From NCBI GenBank assembly GCA_947258755.1, contig CAMYJO010000006.1:1-64000 (forward strand): a stretch of DNA of 64,000 bases. Direction: 5' to 3'. Positions within the stretch are counted from its first letter, which is position 1. Every line of letters begins with the position of its first letter. Shown here one piece after another: positions 25,943 to 35,294 of this stretch. The translations under genes were made by a program, and so were the position numbers. A model generated the notes under the pieces. That model saw nothing but the letters and a program-made list of their open reading frames with translations. It was not told the DNA's origin and made no database searches. This DNA is from an uncultured Gammaproteobacteria bacterium (GTDB taxonomy: Bacteria > Pseudomonadota > Gammaproteobacteria > JAADHQ01).

Positions 25943-26839
25943 ATCAAGCTGTTATTTACCCAGGGACCTTCTACCACTGCCCGCGCAGTATTGCTGATCC
26001 TTGTTTCTATTGTTTTGATGACACTGGACCACCGACAACAGCACCTGAAAACCCTACGTGAAGGTCTGTCACTGCTGGTCGCACCCATTGAATTTCTAGT
26101 CGACCTGCCCGGGGGTATCGGCCGCTTAGTCTCCGATAGTCTCTCCAGCAGACAGCAACTGATGGAAAAAAATGCACGCCTGCACTCACAGAACATGTTA
26201 ATGCAGGCACGTTCGTTAAAGAATGCCGATCTCGAAAGCGAGAACCGTCGCCTGCGTGAACTACTGGGCTCGTCCGTCAAAGTTGCCGACCGAGTATTGA
26301 TTGCAGAGATCTATAAGGTTGATCTCGATCCGTATAAACACCTTATACGCATCAATAAAACGACGCGCCACGGCGTCTATATTGATCAGCCATTGCTCGA
26401 TGCTTATGGCATCATGGGACAGGTCATTGAAACCATGCCGACCTATGCAACGGTCAGATTGATCACTGATCCCGGGCACAGCATACCGATCCAGATCAGC
26501 CGCAATGGCTTACGAACAATTGCTACTGGTTCGGGCAAAATAAACCAGATTGATTTACCCTACTTACCAAATAACACCGATATCCAGGTCGGCGACCTAC
26601 TGGTAACTTCTGGCCTGGGCGGCGTCTACCCACCGGGGTATCCGGTGGCTCATGTCACAGAAATCGAACGCGCACCTGAACTTGAGTTTGCGCGCATCAA
26701 GGCCGAGCCCTACGCACAGCTGAATCGCAGTCGTGAGGTCTTACTGGTCTGGTCCGGAGATAAAATCAAACAAATGAAAACACGTCGAGCACAGCAACCA
26801 GAGCCTCAGGTTAAAGAGCATGAAAACACAGGCCCGTGA
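25943..26839 (+). CDS. mreC: rod-shape protein MreC (probable ATC start)
   Basis: Periplasmic scaffold linking MreB to PBP2 and RodA; about 298 aa. One transmembrane segment (about 13-30), a coiled coil (about residues 60-110) and two beta domains with GIMGQVIETMPTYATVRLITDP and GDLLVTSGLGGVYPPGYPVA. The usual first residues in E. coli are MKPIFSRGPS; here the frame reads IKLLFTQGPS with ATC at the M position, 8 nt after GGGAGG. No ATG or GTG is available, and the TTG at 25991 would lose the conserved start. It ends overlapping mreD. Confidence 0.93.
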   Translation: MKLLFTQGPSTTARAVLLILVSIVLMTLDHRQQHLKTLREGLSLLVAPIEFLVDLPGGIGRLVSDSLSSRQQLMEKNARLHSQNMLMQARSLKNADLESENRRLRELLGSSVKVADRVLIAEIYKVDLDPYKHLIRINKTTRHGVYIDQPLLDAYGIMGQVIETMPTYATVRLITDPGHSIPIQISRNGLRTIATGSGKINQIDLPYLPNNTDIQVGDLLVTSGLGGVYPPGYPVAHVTEIERAPELEFARIKAEPYAQLNRSREVLLVWSGDKIKQMKTRRAQQPEPQVKEHENTGP

Positions 26840-27308
26840 AGGTGGCTGGCTCATCCTGCTAACGTTTGTCGTAGCGATGATCCTGACCATAGCCCCCCTG
26901 CCTGAGCTGCTACGTCATTTCAGGCCTGAATGGTCGGCATTGGTCTTCATTTACTGGTGCATGGCACTGCCACATCGAATCGGTATCGGCATTGGCTGGA
27001 TGATTGGCCTGTTGCTGGATGTACTGACGGGGACATTACTGGGTCAACATGCCCTGGGCATGACCGTCATCGCCTTCATCACTATTAATCTACATCAACG
27101 CCTGCGCTTGTTTCCGTTATGGCAACAAGCCATCTTCGTTTGGATGGTGCTGAATTTGTACCAATTATTACTACTCTGGTTCTACGGTATCACCGGACAA
27201 GCTTCAAGGGGACCTGGCTTCTGGATATCCCCCATTGTCGGCATGATCCTGTGGCCAGGTGTATTCCTGATCTTACGAAGTCTCAGACGTCGATTCAAAG
27301 TAAGTTAG
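26820..27308 (+). CDS. mreD: rod-shape protein MreD
   Basis: Inner-membrane protein of 162 aa with five or six helices, including MILTIAPLPELL and WMIGLLLDVLTGTLLGQHALG, the family signature. Its ATG lies inside the 3' end of mreC (20-nt overlap), so translation is coupled. It helps MreC organise the elongasome. Confidence 0.93.
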   Translation: MKTQAREGGWLILLTFVVAMILTIAPLPELLRHFRPEWSALVFIYWCMALPHRIGIGIGWMIGLLLDVLTGTLLGQHALGMTVIAFITINLHQRLRLFPLWQQAIFVWMVLNLYQLLLLWFYGITGQASRGPGFWISPIVGMILWPGVFLILRSLRRRFKVS

Positions 27309-27314
27309 GCAAAT

Positions 27315-29144
27315 ATGCGACGCGAGCAACTCAAGGACCACTACTCCGAGGCACGTTTATTCAATAACCGCGCCATTGTCAGCATTATCATGATTTTGAT
27401 TCTGCTTGCTATTGTGCTGACACGCATGGTTTATCTGCAGATCATCGACCACAATCATTATACGACTCTATCCAATGACAATCGTGTCAAACTCGTCCCA
27501 ATAGGTCCCACGCGTGGTCTGATTTATGACCGAAATGGCATCCTGTTAGCCGAGAATCAGGCCACCTACCGCCTGGAAATTATCCCCGAAAAAGTCAACG
27601 ACATGGAGGCATTATTACAACAACTGGCCACTATGATCGAAATACGAGAGCATGACCTGAATCAGTTCCGCAAAGCCCTGCGGCAAAAACGTACCTTTGA
27701 GAATATTCCACTACGCTTCCGCCTCAATGACACCGAAGTTGCGAAAATATCGGCCATCCAACACCGTCTACCCGGCGTACATATTGTTGCCGGTCTTAGC
27801 CGCCATTACCCGCTGGGCAAATCCTTTGCCCATGTACTCGGCTATGTCGGTCGCAAGGATGTACAGGACCTGAAACTGATCGACAAGACCAACTACATCA
27901 GCACCAGTCATATTGGCAAATCCGGTATCGAAAAATTTTATGAAACACACCTGCACGGAACCGTTGGCTACCAGCAGGTCGAGACCAATGCCCAGGGCAG
28001 GATCCTGCGAGTACTACAGCAGACCCAACCCACCGCAGGCAAAGACCTGCAATTGACCATTGATGCACCACTACAGGCTATTGCCGAACAGGCATTGGGT
28101 GAATACAGTGGCTCGATTGTTACCATCGACACGCGTAGTGGAGAAGTATTAACGCTGGTCAGCAATCCAGGTTTCGATCCAAACCTGTTTGTGAACGGCA
28201 TCGGTTATAAGGAATATGATGCCCTGAGTAATAGCGACCGGCGTCCCCTGTACAATCGCGCCCTGCACGGCAGATACCCACCGGGCTCAACGATCAAACC
28301 GTTTGTCGGCCTGGCCGGCTTGAAATATGGTATCACTAATGAACACTACGAAATTTATTGTCCAGGATACTATATTATTCCGTTCGGTGAAGAGCGCAAG
28401 TTTCGCGACTGGAAACGCAGTGGCCATGGCATCGTTGACCTGGATGATTCAATCACCGAGTCCTGTGATGTCTATTTCTACGACCTAGCGTTAAATCTTT
28501 CCATCGATCGTATCTCTCCATTTTTAGGAAGCTTTGGTTTTGGCAACAAAGTGAATATCGATATGCCCTCAGAAAATGCCGGCCTGCTACCATCACGACA
28601 ATGGAAACGTGCCAGAAAACACCAGCCGTGGTTCCCGGGAGAGACCCTGAATACCGGCATCGGACAGGGTTTCCTGTTGACCACACCATTACAGCTGGCA
28701 CAAGCAACCGCGACATTTGCCAACCAGGGAAAGGCTGTGCAGCCGCATATTGCATTAGACCAGGTTGTTCTACCGAAAGAAAAAACTATCGATCCACTGC
28801 TGGCCAGTGTTGACGCACATCACTGGAGCTATATTACCCGAGCGATGACCCATGTGGTACACAAACACAAGGGAACTGCCCGGCACATAGCCAATGATCA
28901 ATTTAAGATGGCCGGAAAAACCGGCACCGCGCAGGTTTTCGGCATTAAACAGGAAGAAAAATATGATGCCGAAAGTATCGATGTAAAATTACGCGACCAC
29001 GCCTTGTTCATTGCCTTTGCACCCGCTGATAAACCACGCATCGCTATCGCTGTTGTGGTTGAGAATGGTGGCAGTGGCGGCGCTATTGCGGCACCCATCG
29101 CCGCCAAAATCATCAACCATTACATGACCAGTGAATCATCATGA
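27315..29144 (+). CDS. mrdA: penicillin-binding protein 2 (elongasome transpeptidase)
   Basis: 609 aa. One N-terminal anchor (about residues 20-42), a pedestal domain and a transpeptidase domain. Active-site motif YPPGSTIKPF has S325 and K328; later ESCD (SxD-like) and AGKTGTAQVF (KTG) complete the three penicillin-binding blocks. Crosslinks peptidoglycan during elongation with RodA. The stop overlaps rodA by ATGA. Confidence 0.97.
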   Translation: MRREQLKDHYSEARLFNNRAIVSIIMILILLAIVLTRMVYLQIIDHNHYTTLSNDNRVKLVPIGPTRGLIYDRNGILLAENQATYRLEIIPEKVNDMEALLQQLATMIEIREHDLNQFRKALRQKRTFENIPLRFRLNDTEVAKISAIQHRLPGVHIVAGLSRHYPLGKSFAHVLGYVGRKDVQDLKLIDKTNYISTSHIGKSGIEKFYETHLHGTVGYQQVETNAQGRILRVLQQTQPTAGKDLQLTIDAPLQAIAEQALGEYSGSIVTIDTRSGEVLTLVSNPGFDPNLFVNGIGYKEYDALSNSDRRPLYNRALHGRYPPGSTIKPFVGLAGLKYGITNEHYEIYCPGYYIIPFGEERKFRDWKRSGHGIVDLDDSITESCDVYFYDLALNLSIDRISPFLGSFGFGNKVNIDMPSENAGLLPSRQWKRARKHQPWFPGETLNTGIGQGFLLTTPLQLAQATATFANQGKAVQPHIALDQVVLPKEKTIDPLLASVDAHHWSYITRAMTHVVHKHKGTARHIANDQFKMAGKTGTAQVFGIKQEEKYDAESIDVKLRDHALFIAFAPADKPRIAIAVVVENGGSGGAIAAPIAAKIINHYMTSESS

Positions 29145-30283
29145 AAGCCTCCAATCGTTCAAGCTTTCAGTCAAGCCAGCGGGAAATGCCGCTATTACAG
29201 CAATGGATACAACAGTTACACCTGGACTTTCCGCTGCTAGTGGCATTGTTTATTCTCGCCTTGACCGGACTGATCGTACTGTACAGCGCATCGGGACAGG
29301 ACGTTATTGAAGTGCAAAAACAAAGCATGCGTCTGGGCGTGGGCTTCGTGATCATGTTTTTTCTGGCGCAACTGGCGCCACAAACACTACAACGTTGGTC
29401 GTTACCCTTGTTTATACTAACCATCATTTTGCTGATTCTGGTGCTGATCGTTGGCGTACAGGTCAAGGGCGCGCAACGCTGGCTGGACCTGTATCTGTTT
29501 CGTTTCCAACCTTCGGAAATAATGAAATTGATCGCACCGATGGCATTGGCATGGTTTCTTGCCGAGACTGCCCTGCCTCCTAGATTTTTTCGCCTGATGG
29601 CAAGCCTGGTTTTACTGGCCATACCGGTGGTCTTGGTGGCGGTTGAACCCGACCTGGGCACTTCGCTATTAATTGCCAGCTCGGGCTTCTTTGTTCTGTT
29701 CCTGGCAGGGCTGCGCTGGCGCATCCTGGCGGGTGCCTCAATATTACTGGCAATCATGGCCTGGCCTATCTGGGAATATGTATTACGTGATTATCAACGT
29801 ACGCGCGTGCTGACATTCCTGAATCCGGAAAATGACCCGCTGGGCGCCGGCTACCATATTATCCAGTCAAAAATAGCCATCGGTTCCGGCGGACTGTTCG
29901 GTAAAGGATGGCTTAACGGTACGCAATCGCAGCTCGATTTTCTTCCAGAGCGCCATACCGACTTCATTTTTGCCGTATTCAGTGAAGAGTTCGGCATGCT
30001 CGGTGGCATCATGTTACTAATCCTGTATCTATTTATTATTTTGCGCGGCATGTTTATCGCTGCCGAGGCTAAGGACACTTTCTCCCGTTTGCTGGCAGGC
30101 AGTATCAGCCTGACTTTCTTTGTCTATATATTCGTTAACATAGGCATGGTTTCTGGACTGCTGCCAGTGGTCGGGGTACCCTTACCATTAATCAGCTATG
30201 GAGGCACGTCAATAGTGACCTTGCTGGCAGGATTTGGAATTTTAATGTCGATACATACGCACAAGAAAATGCTGTCGCCTTAG
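29141..30283 (+). CDS. rodA: rod-shape SEDS glycosyltransferase RodA
   Basis: 380 aa with ten membrane segments. Typical SEDS marks are YSASGQ, QPSEIMKL, VEPDLGTS, LNPENDPLGAGYHIIQS and PLPLISYGGTSIV. Polymerises glycan strands with the transpeptidase encoded just before it. The ATG overlaps the mrdA stop, so the two are made together. The downstream mltB starts 17 bp later. Confidence 0.97.
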   Translation: MKASNRSSFQSSQREMPLLQQWIQQLHLDFPLLVALFILALTGLIVLYSASGQDVIEVQKQSMRLGVGFVIMFFLAQLAPQTLQRWSLPLFILTIILLILVLIVGVQVKGAQRWLDLYLFRFQPSEIMKLIAPMALAWFLAETALPPRFFRLMASLVLLAIPVVLVAVEPDLGTSLLIASSGFFVLFLAGLRWRILAGASILLAIMAWPIWEYVLRDYQRTRVLTFLNPENDPLGAGYHIIQSKIAIGSGGLFGKGWLNGTQSQLDFLPERHTDFIFAVFSEEFGMLGGIMLLILYLFIILRGMFIAAEAKDTFSRLLAGSISLTFFVYIFVNIGMVSGLLPVVGVPLPLISYGGTSIVTLLAGFGILMSIHTHKKMLSP

Positions 30284-30300
30284 GAACAATACAAACTCAT

Positions 30301-31311
30301 ATGAACAAATTATTATTCAGGAATTTTTTACTTGCCTTGTCGCTCGTCGTTAGCAACCCGGCCTTGACTGATGACACCGGGACACAGGATTTTTTACAAC
30401 GCAAGGATGTGCAATCATTTGTCCACGACATGGTCACGAAACATGAATTCAGTAAAGATGAATTGCAGCAGTGGTTCCGCGCCATCCGTCCACGACCGGA
30501 TATCATTGAGGCCATCAGCAATCCTGCCGAAGGCAAGCCCTGGCATGAGTATCGAAAAATATTTATTCGTGAAAAACGCATTGCCGGCGGCGTTGAATTC
30601 TGGAAGGCGCACCGTGATTTATTGCAACAGGCCGAACAGAAAACCGGCGTTCCGGCAAGAATCATTGTAGCGATCCTTGGCGTTGAGACTTTATATAATA
30701 CCTACAAAGGCCGCCATGACGTGTTTGAGTCACTGGTCACATTGTCCTTTGACTATCCTAAACGTTCACGCTTCTTCCGCAGGGAACTGCAGCAATTCCT
30801 GTTACTGGCGCGCGAGGAGAAAGTCGACCCGCTGTCACTAAAAGGCTCTTATGCCGGTGCCATGGGCGGACCGCAATTTATTTCCAGCAGTTTTCGCCGT
30901 TATGCCGTTGACTTTGATAATGATGGCAAACGCGACATCTGGAATAACCCGGCCGACATGATCGGCAGCGTCGCCAATTATTTCAAAGTGCACGGCTGGC
31001 AACAGGGGCAGCCCATCACTGCGATGGCCTCGGTCAATAGCTCGGATCACCTGCCCGCTGTCGACAAAGGTATCAAGCCCTACTATTCTATAAGGCAGTT
31101 GGCTGCAATCGGCGTTCACAGCTATGCTGCTGACGATATTAATCCCGATGCCAAGAGTGCCCTGATTAAACTTGATCAACTCGAAGGGCCAGAGTACTGG
31201 CTGGGACTGAAGAATTTTTATGTGATCACACGCTATAATCACAGTCAATTATATGCAATGGCTGTCTACCAACTCAGTGAAGAGATCGCTGCGAGAATGA
31301 AGGTGCAATAG
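30301..31311 (+). CDS. mltB: membrane-bound lytic transglycosylase B
   Basis: 336 aa with a signal peptide (about 1-23) that lacks a lipobox Cys, so a soluble periplasmic form (like SltB) is likely. The catalytic Glu129 is in ILGVETLYNTY, followed by GAMGGPQFISSSFRRYAVDFDNDG, the SLT_2 core with the calcium-binding-like loop. Cleaves glycan strands in cell wall turnover. It sits between the wall synthases and rlpA, all joined by short gaps. Confidence 0.93.
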   Translation: MNKLLFRNFLLALSLVVSNPALTDDTGTQDFLQRKDVQSFVHDMVTKHEFSKDELQQWFRAIRPRPDIIEAISNPAEGKPWHEYRKIFIREKRIAGGVEFWKAHRDLLQQAEQKTGVPARIIVAILGVETLYNTYKGRHDVFESLVTLSFDYPKRSRFFRRELQQFLLLAREEKVDPLSLKGSYAGAMGGPQFISSSFRRYAVDFDNDGKRDIWNNPADMIGSVANYFKVHGWQQGQPITAMASVNSSDHLPAVDKGIKPYYSIRQLAAIGVHSYAADDINPDAKSALIKLDQLEGPEYWLGLKNFYVITRYNHSQLYAMAVYQLSEEIAARMKVQ

Positions 31312-31315
31312 CAAC

Positions 31316-32179
31316 ATGTTAGTTCAACAGTTAATACCGCCACGGCTTGCACTAGTGAGTGTTGGCGCATCATTATTGCTGCTAAGTGGATGCAGCCTGA
31401 AAGTTCCCGGCTTGCCCGATATCCAGGATTCCGCTCCACGACAAAATGTCGATATCAGCAAGATTAGCGACCCCATACCCCGGCATGAAAAACCTAGTCG
31501 CTATGGCAATCCAGAATCTTATGTCGTCTATGGTCAACGCTATCACCTGCTCGACAGTAGCGAGGGTTATGTAGAAAGCGGCGTGGCCTCCTGGTATGGC
31601 ACCAAATTTCATGGCCGACGCACCTCTAGCGGTGAGCCCTATGACATGTACGCGATGACGGCAGCACACAAAACCCTGCCGATACCTGCCTATGCAGCCG
31701 TCACCAATCTGGATAATGGCAAACGTATTATTGTCAGAATCAATGACCGCGGCCCCTTCGTCAAGGGACGCTTGATCGACCTGTCTTACGTGGCTGCACA
31801 AAAGCTGGGTATCGCGGCTCGCGGAACAGGTCGCGTTGAAGTCAAAACGATCTCGGTTGCCGACAGCAAGCCGCCAGTAAAAATTGCCAAGGCTGAGACT
31901 GAAACTTCAATCACTTCGAGCACCGTCGAAGCTGATAGCGAGGCCAGTAAGCTTTATTTACAAGTGGGCCTGTTCCGCGAACGTATCAACGCAGAACAAT
32001 TGCGCGACAAGCTAAGCCCCCTGACCCTACCTGCTATTCACGTCAGCACAGACACCAGTTCTGCACAAACACTATACCGGGTCAGGATTGGACCTCTCAG
32101 TGCCGATACCGAAGCCGAACAACTACTAGAAAAATTGGCCAGCGAAGGACACCAGGGCTTTCGCATTCGTGTGCATTAA
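31316..32179 (+). CDS. rlpA: septal ring lytic transglycosylase RlpA
   Basis: 287 aa. Lipoprotein signal with lipobox LLSGC (Cys26). A double-psi beta-barrel domain (ASWYGTKFHGRRTSSGE, AAHKTLP, VRINDRGPF) carries the transglycosylase core, then a low-complexity linker (about 185-215) and a SPOR domain (216-287) that binds denuded glycan at the septum. It begins 4 bp after mltB ends. Confidence 0.95.
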   Translation: MLVQQLIPPRLALVSVGASLLLLSGCSLKVPGLPDIQDSAPRQNVDISKISDPIPRHEKPSRYGNPESYVVYGQRYHLLDSSEGYVESGVASWYGTKFHGRRTSSGEPYDMYAMTAAHKTLPIPAYAAVTNLDNGKRIIVRINDRGPFVKGRLIDLSYVAAQKLGIAARGTGRVEVKTISVADSKPPVKIAKAETETSITSSTVEADSEASKLYLQVGLFRERINAEQLRDKLSPLTLPAIHVSTDTSSAQTLYRVRIGPLSADTEAEQLLEKLASEGHQGFRIRVH

Positions 32180-32249
32180 GCGCTATTTTTATCCTCTTTT
32201 CCACGCTACAATAAACCCACATTTAGCTCCCGTCCTATAACCCAAAGGA

Positions 32250-33416
32250 TTGAAATACCTGATCATGATAAACCTGTCCCGCAGCCCCTGGATTACCCTG
32301 TTTTTTATTATTTTCTTTATTCAAAACAATGCATTGGCGGCAGACTTGCCCGTACCTGCGGCGCCCAAGGTCAGTGCCAAAAGTTATATTTTACAAGATT
32401 TTGAAAGTGGTAATATTCTCGCCCAGGTCAATGCCGCCAGCCGGGTGGAACCCGCCAGCATCACCAAACTGATGTCCGCCTATGTCATCTTCGGAGAAAT
32501 CGAGGCGGGACGCCTGCAGTTAACGGATGAAGTCATTATCAGCAAGAAGGCCTGGCGTATGCCGGGTTCACGCACTTTTGTCGAAGTAAACAGCAAAGTG
32601 CCGGTCGAGATACTACTCAAGGGCATCATTGTCCAGTCCGGCAATGACGCCACAGTGGCCCTTGCTGAACATGTGGCTGGCAGCGAGGATACGTTCGTTT
32701 CGTTAATGAACCAGCATGCGCAAAAACTAGGCATGAATGGGACAAACTTTGCCAACAGCACCGGCCTGCCGCATCCCGAGCATTATAGCACCGCCCAGGA
32801 TATCGCCACACTGTCACGACATGTGATTCGAGAACACCCGAAATATTACGATTATTACTCGATCAAACAATTCAATCACAATGGCATACCACAATATAAC
32901 CGTAATAAATTGCTGTGGCGCGACAAAACTGTTGATGGCATCAAAACCGGACACACTGACTCGGCAGGCTATTGTCTGGCCTCATCCGCCAAGCGTGGCG
33001 ACATGCGTCTGATTGCCGTGGTCCTGGGTGATAAATCAGAGGAAGCACGCGCTAATAGCAGTCGCGCCCTGCTGAACTATGGCTTCCGATTCTTTGAAGG
33101 CCGTCAATTATATAAAGCCGGCCAGCCCTTAAAAAATATTCGCGTGTGGAAAGGTGAACATGAAAACCTGCCATTGGGTCTCGGTGAGGACCTGCATATC
33201 ACGTATCCGGTCGGTAGTTACAAAAAACTCAACGCCACAATCGACATCCAGCCGGATATCAGCGCCCCAGTGCAGAAAGGAAAATCCCTGGGAACGCTGA
33301 ACATCTCGCTGGATAATGTCATTATTGCCGAGGCCCCGCTGATTGCGCTGCAAACAATAGAGGAAGGTGGCTTATGGCGTCGTAGCGTTGACGGCATCAA
33401 GCTATGGTTTAAATAA
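32250..33416 (+). CDS. dacA: D-alanyl-D-alanine carboxypeptidase (PBP5/6)
   Basis: 388 aa from a TTG start at 32250; ATG at 32265 is another choice and neither has a well-spaced ribosome site. Signal peptide ends near ALA-AD (30-31). Active-site blocks are SITKLMS (S70, K73), SGND and KTGHTDSAG. The C-terminal beta domain ends in an amphipathic helix (LWRRSVDGIKLWFK) as in PBP5 membrane anchors. It removes the terminal D-Ala from pentapeptides. The dat gene follows after 18 bp. Confidence 0.95.
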   Translation: MKYLIMINLSRSPWITLFFIIFFIQNNALAADLPVPAAPKVSAKSYILQDFESGNILAQVNAASRVEPASITKLMSAYVIFGEIEAGRLQLTDEVIISKKAWRMPGSRTFVEVNSKVPVEILLKGIIVQSGNDATVALAEHVAGSEDTFVSLMNQHAQKLGMNGTNFANSTGLPHPEHYSTAQDIATLSRHVIREHPKYYDYYSIKQFNHNGIPQYNRNKLLWRDKTVDGIKTGHTDSAGYCLASSAKRGDMRLIAVVLGDKSEEARANSSRALLNYGFRFFEGRQLYKAGQPLKNIRVWKGEHENLPLGLGEDLHITYPVGSYKKLNATIDIQPDISAPVQKGKSLGTLNISLDNVIIAEAPLIALQTIEEGGLWRRSVDGIKLWFK

Positions 33417-33434
33417 GCGGGAAACGTTGTCGAT

Positions 33435-34289
33435 ATGGTATTCTTGAATGGCAAAATGCTTCCTATCGAGGAAGCGAACATCTCGGTACTTGATAGAGGT
33501 TTCTTACTAGGCGATGGTGTCTACGAAGTTATCCCCGCCTATGGCGGCAAACTATTCCGTCTCCAACAACACCTGCAACGTCTGCAAAACAGCCTGGATG
33601 CCATACGCATCAGCAACCCTTACACAGGCGCCGAGTGGGAACAAATCCTTAATGACCTGATTGCACAAGATAGCAGCCTGGACCAATCCGTGTACCTGCA
33701 AGTCACACGCGGCGCGGCAGCCAAACGCGATCACGCCTTTCCAGACAAGGTCACACCCACTGTTTTCGCGATGTGCAACCCCATTCCAGCAGTAGCGGAA
33801 ACCTTATTACAACAAGGCATTGCCGCTGTCTGCCTGGATGATATCCGTTGGCAGCGTTGTGATATCAAGGCAATCACTTTGCTCGCCAATGCCATGCTGC
33901 GCCAGCAGGCCCATGACGAGGGTGCCGCCGAAGCTATATTAATCAGCGCTGGATACGCACTGGAAGGCGCCGCCAGCAACCTGTTTATTGTCGATGCCGG
34001 CAAAATCATCACGCCTCCCAAAAGCAGCCATCTGTTACCCGGTGTCACCCGTGACCTGGTACTGGAACTGGCCGCTCAGCATCAGTTGCAGCACGTCGAA
34101 CAGGCCATCCCGAAACAACAGTTAGAGCAGGCTGATGAGATATGGATGACCAGCTCAACCAAGGAAATCCTGCCCGTGACCACGCTTGATCAACGCCCTG
34201 TGGGTGATGGTAAGCCAGGGCCAACATGGAAAAAAATGATTGAATACTTTAGCTTATATAAGCAACAACTGCGCACTGGCCAGCATTAA
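33435..34289 (+). CDS. dat: D-amino-acid aminotransferase
   Basis: 284 aa, PLP fold type IV. The PLP lysine is in CDIKAITLLANAML, and EGAASNLFIVDAGKIITP and TSSTKEILPVT are the usual blocks. Interconverts D-Ala and 2-oxoglutarate with pyruvate and D-Glu, so it can recycle the D-Ala released by the carboxypeptidase encoded just before it (inference from context). Family members differ little from branched-chain or 4-amino-4-deoxychorismate enzymes, so the substrate is inferred. Confidence 0.85.
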   Translation: MVFLNGKMLPIEEANISVLDRGFLLGDGVYEVIPAYGGKLFRLQQHLQRLQNSLDAIRISNPYTGAEWEQILNDLIAQDSSLDQSVYLQVTRGAAAKRDHAFPDKVTPTVFAMCNPIPAVAETLLQQGIAAVCLDDIRWQRCDIKAITLLANAMLRQQAHDEGAAEAILISAGYALEGAASNLFIVDAGKIITPPKSSHLLPGVTRDLVLELAAQHQLQHVEQAIPKQQLEQADEIWMTSSTKEILPVTTLDQRPVGDGKPGPTWKKMIEYFSLYKQQLRTGQH

Positions 34290-34348
34290 CAAAGCTTTCT
34301 GAGCCTGTCTGCAAGCACATTTTTTATCGTCTCTGGTATAATGAGCGC

Positions 34349-34618
34349 ATGACAAACCCAGACGAATCACTGATAGAGTACCCCTGCGATTTTCCGGTCA
34401 AGGCCATGGGCCTGTCGGGTGATGCCATTGAGGAAATCTTTACCAACATCGTTCGACAGCATTTACCCCATCAAGAAACCTTTGACATCAAACGTAAAGA
34501 CAGCAAGAACGGAAAATACATTTCCATCACTATTATCCTCAAGGCACAAAACCGTGAACAACTGGATGCCGTTTATCAGGATCTCAGTGACCATGAAAAA
34601 ATCTTGATGACGCTGTAA
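34349..34618 (+). CDS. ybeD: DUF493 family protein YbeD
   Basis: 89 aa, the usual length. Sequence elements YPCDFPVKAMG (near residue 10) and KNGKYISITIILKAQN fit the ACT-like YbeD fold. It lies between dat and lipB as it lies between dacA and lipB in E. coli. It is thought to have a regulatory role in lipoate metabolism, though this is not established. Confidence 0.93.
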   Translation: MTNPDESLIEYPCDFPVKAMGLSGDAIEEIFTNIVRQHLPHQETFDIKRKDSKNGKYISITIILKAQNREQLDAVYQDLSDHEKILMTL

Positions 34619-34646
34619 GCGTCGACTTTCAGACAAACATACGCCC

Positions 34647-35282
34647 ATGTCTATTCTTATCCGCCATCTCGGTCACCAAGCCTATGAACCTGTATGGAAA
34701 CAAATGCAGCAGATGACGCATGAGCGCGATCAGCACAGCGCTGATGAAATCTGGCTGGTCGAGCATCCACCCGTCTACACCCTCGGTCTGAATGGTAAAC
34801 GCGAACACCTGCTCAGGGATAACAAGATCCCCGTGGTCGCAGTCGATCGCGGCGGCCAGATCACCTATCACGGCCCTGGACAGGCGGTTGCCTATGTCCT
34901 CTGCGATATTCAACGGCTCGGGCTCGGTGTTAATGAATTTGTAAATCGACTAGAACAAAGCATCATCGGTCTACTCAACGACTACCACATCGAAGCCCAG
35001 CGCAAGCACGGGGCCCCCGGTGTCTATGTTAAAGCGGGCAAGATTGCCGCCCTCGGGCTGCGCATTAAACGCGGCCGCAGTTACCATGGTCTCAGCCTTA
35101 ATGTCGATATGAATCTGGCGCCATTTGCCGACATCAACCCCTGTGGCTACCCTGAACAGGCCGTTACCCAATTAAAAGACCTTGGTGTAGATAAGGGTAT
35201 AAACGAGATCAATCAGCAGTTAATCAAGCATCTGCAGCTGAATTTGGGATACAATTCAGATCAGGTACAAGATACAAGATGA
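34647..35282 (+). CDS. lipB: octanoyltransferase LipB
   Basis: Transfers octanoate from acyl carrier protein to lipoyl domains; 211 aa. Key residues are K132 (AGKIAALG) and C166 (INPCGY), with RGGQITYHGPGQAVAY in between. The C-terminal tail (NSDQVQDTR) is encoded by a GATACAAGAT-type repeat (35269-35292) that runs over the stop and into the lipA leader. Confidence 0.95.
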   Translation: MSILIRHLGHQAYEPVWKQMQQMTHERDQHSADEIWLVEHPPVYTLGLNGKREHLLRDNKIPVVAVDRGGQITYHGPGQAVAYVLCDIQRLGLGVNEFVNRLEQSIIGLLNDYHIEAQRKHGAPGVYVKAGKIAALGLRIKRGRSYHGLSLNVDMNLAPFADINPCGYPEQAVTQLKDLGVDKGINEINQQLIKHLQLNLGYNSDQVQDTR

Positions 35283-35292
35283 AAGATACAAG
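35269..35292. repeat. direct repeat AAGATACAAG at the lipB/lipA junction
   Basis: Two copies of AAGATACAAG at 35269-35278 and 35283-35292 run over the lipB stop. The repeat encodes the last residues of LipB, which therefore differ from the family end. Confidence 0.75.
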
Positions 35293-35294
35293 GC

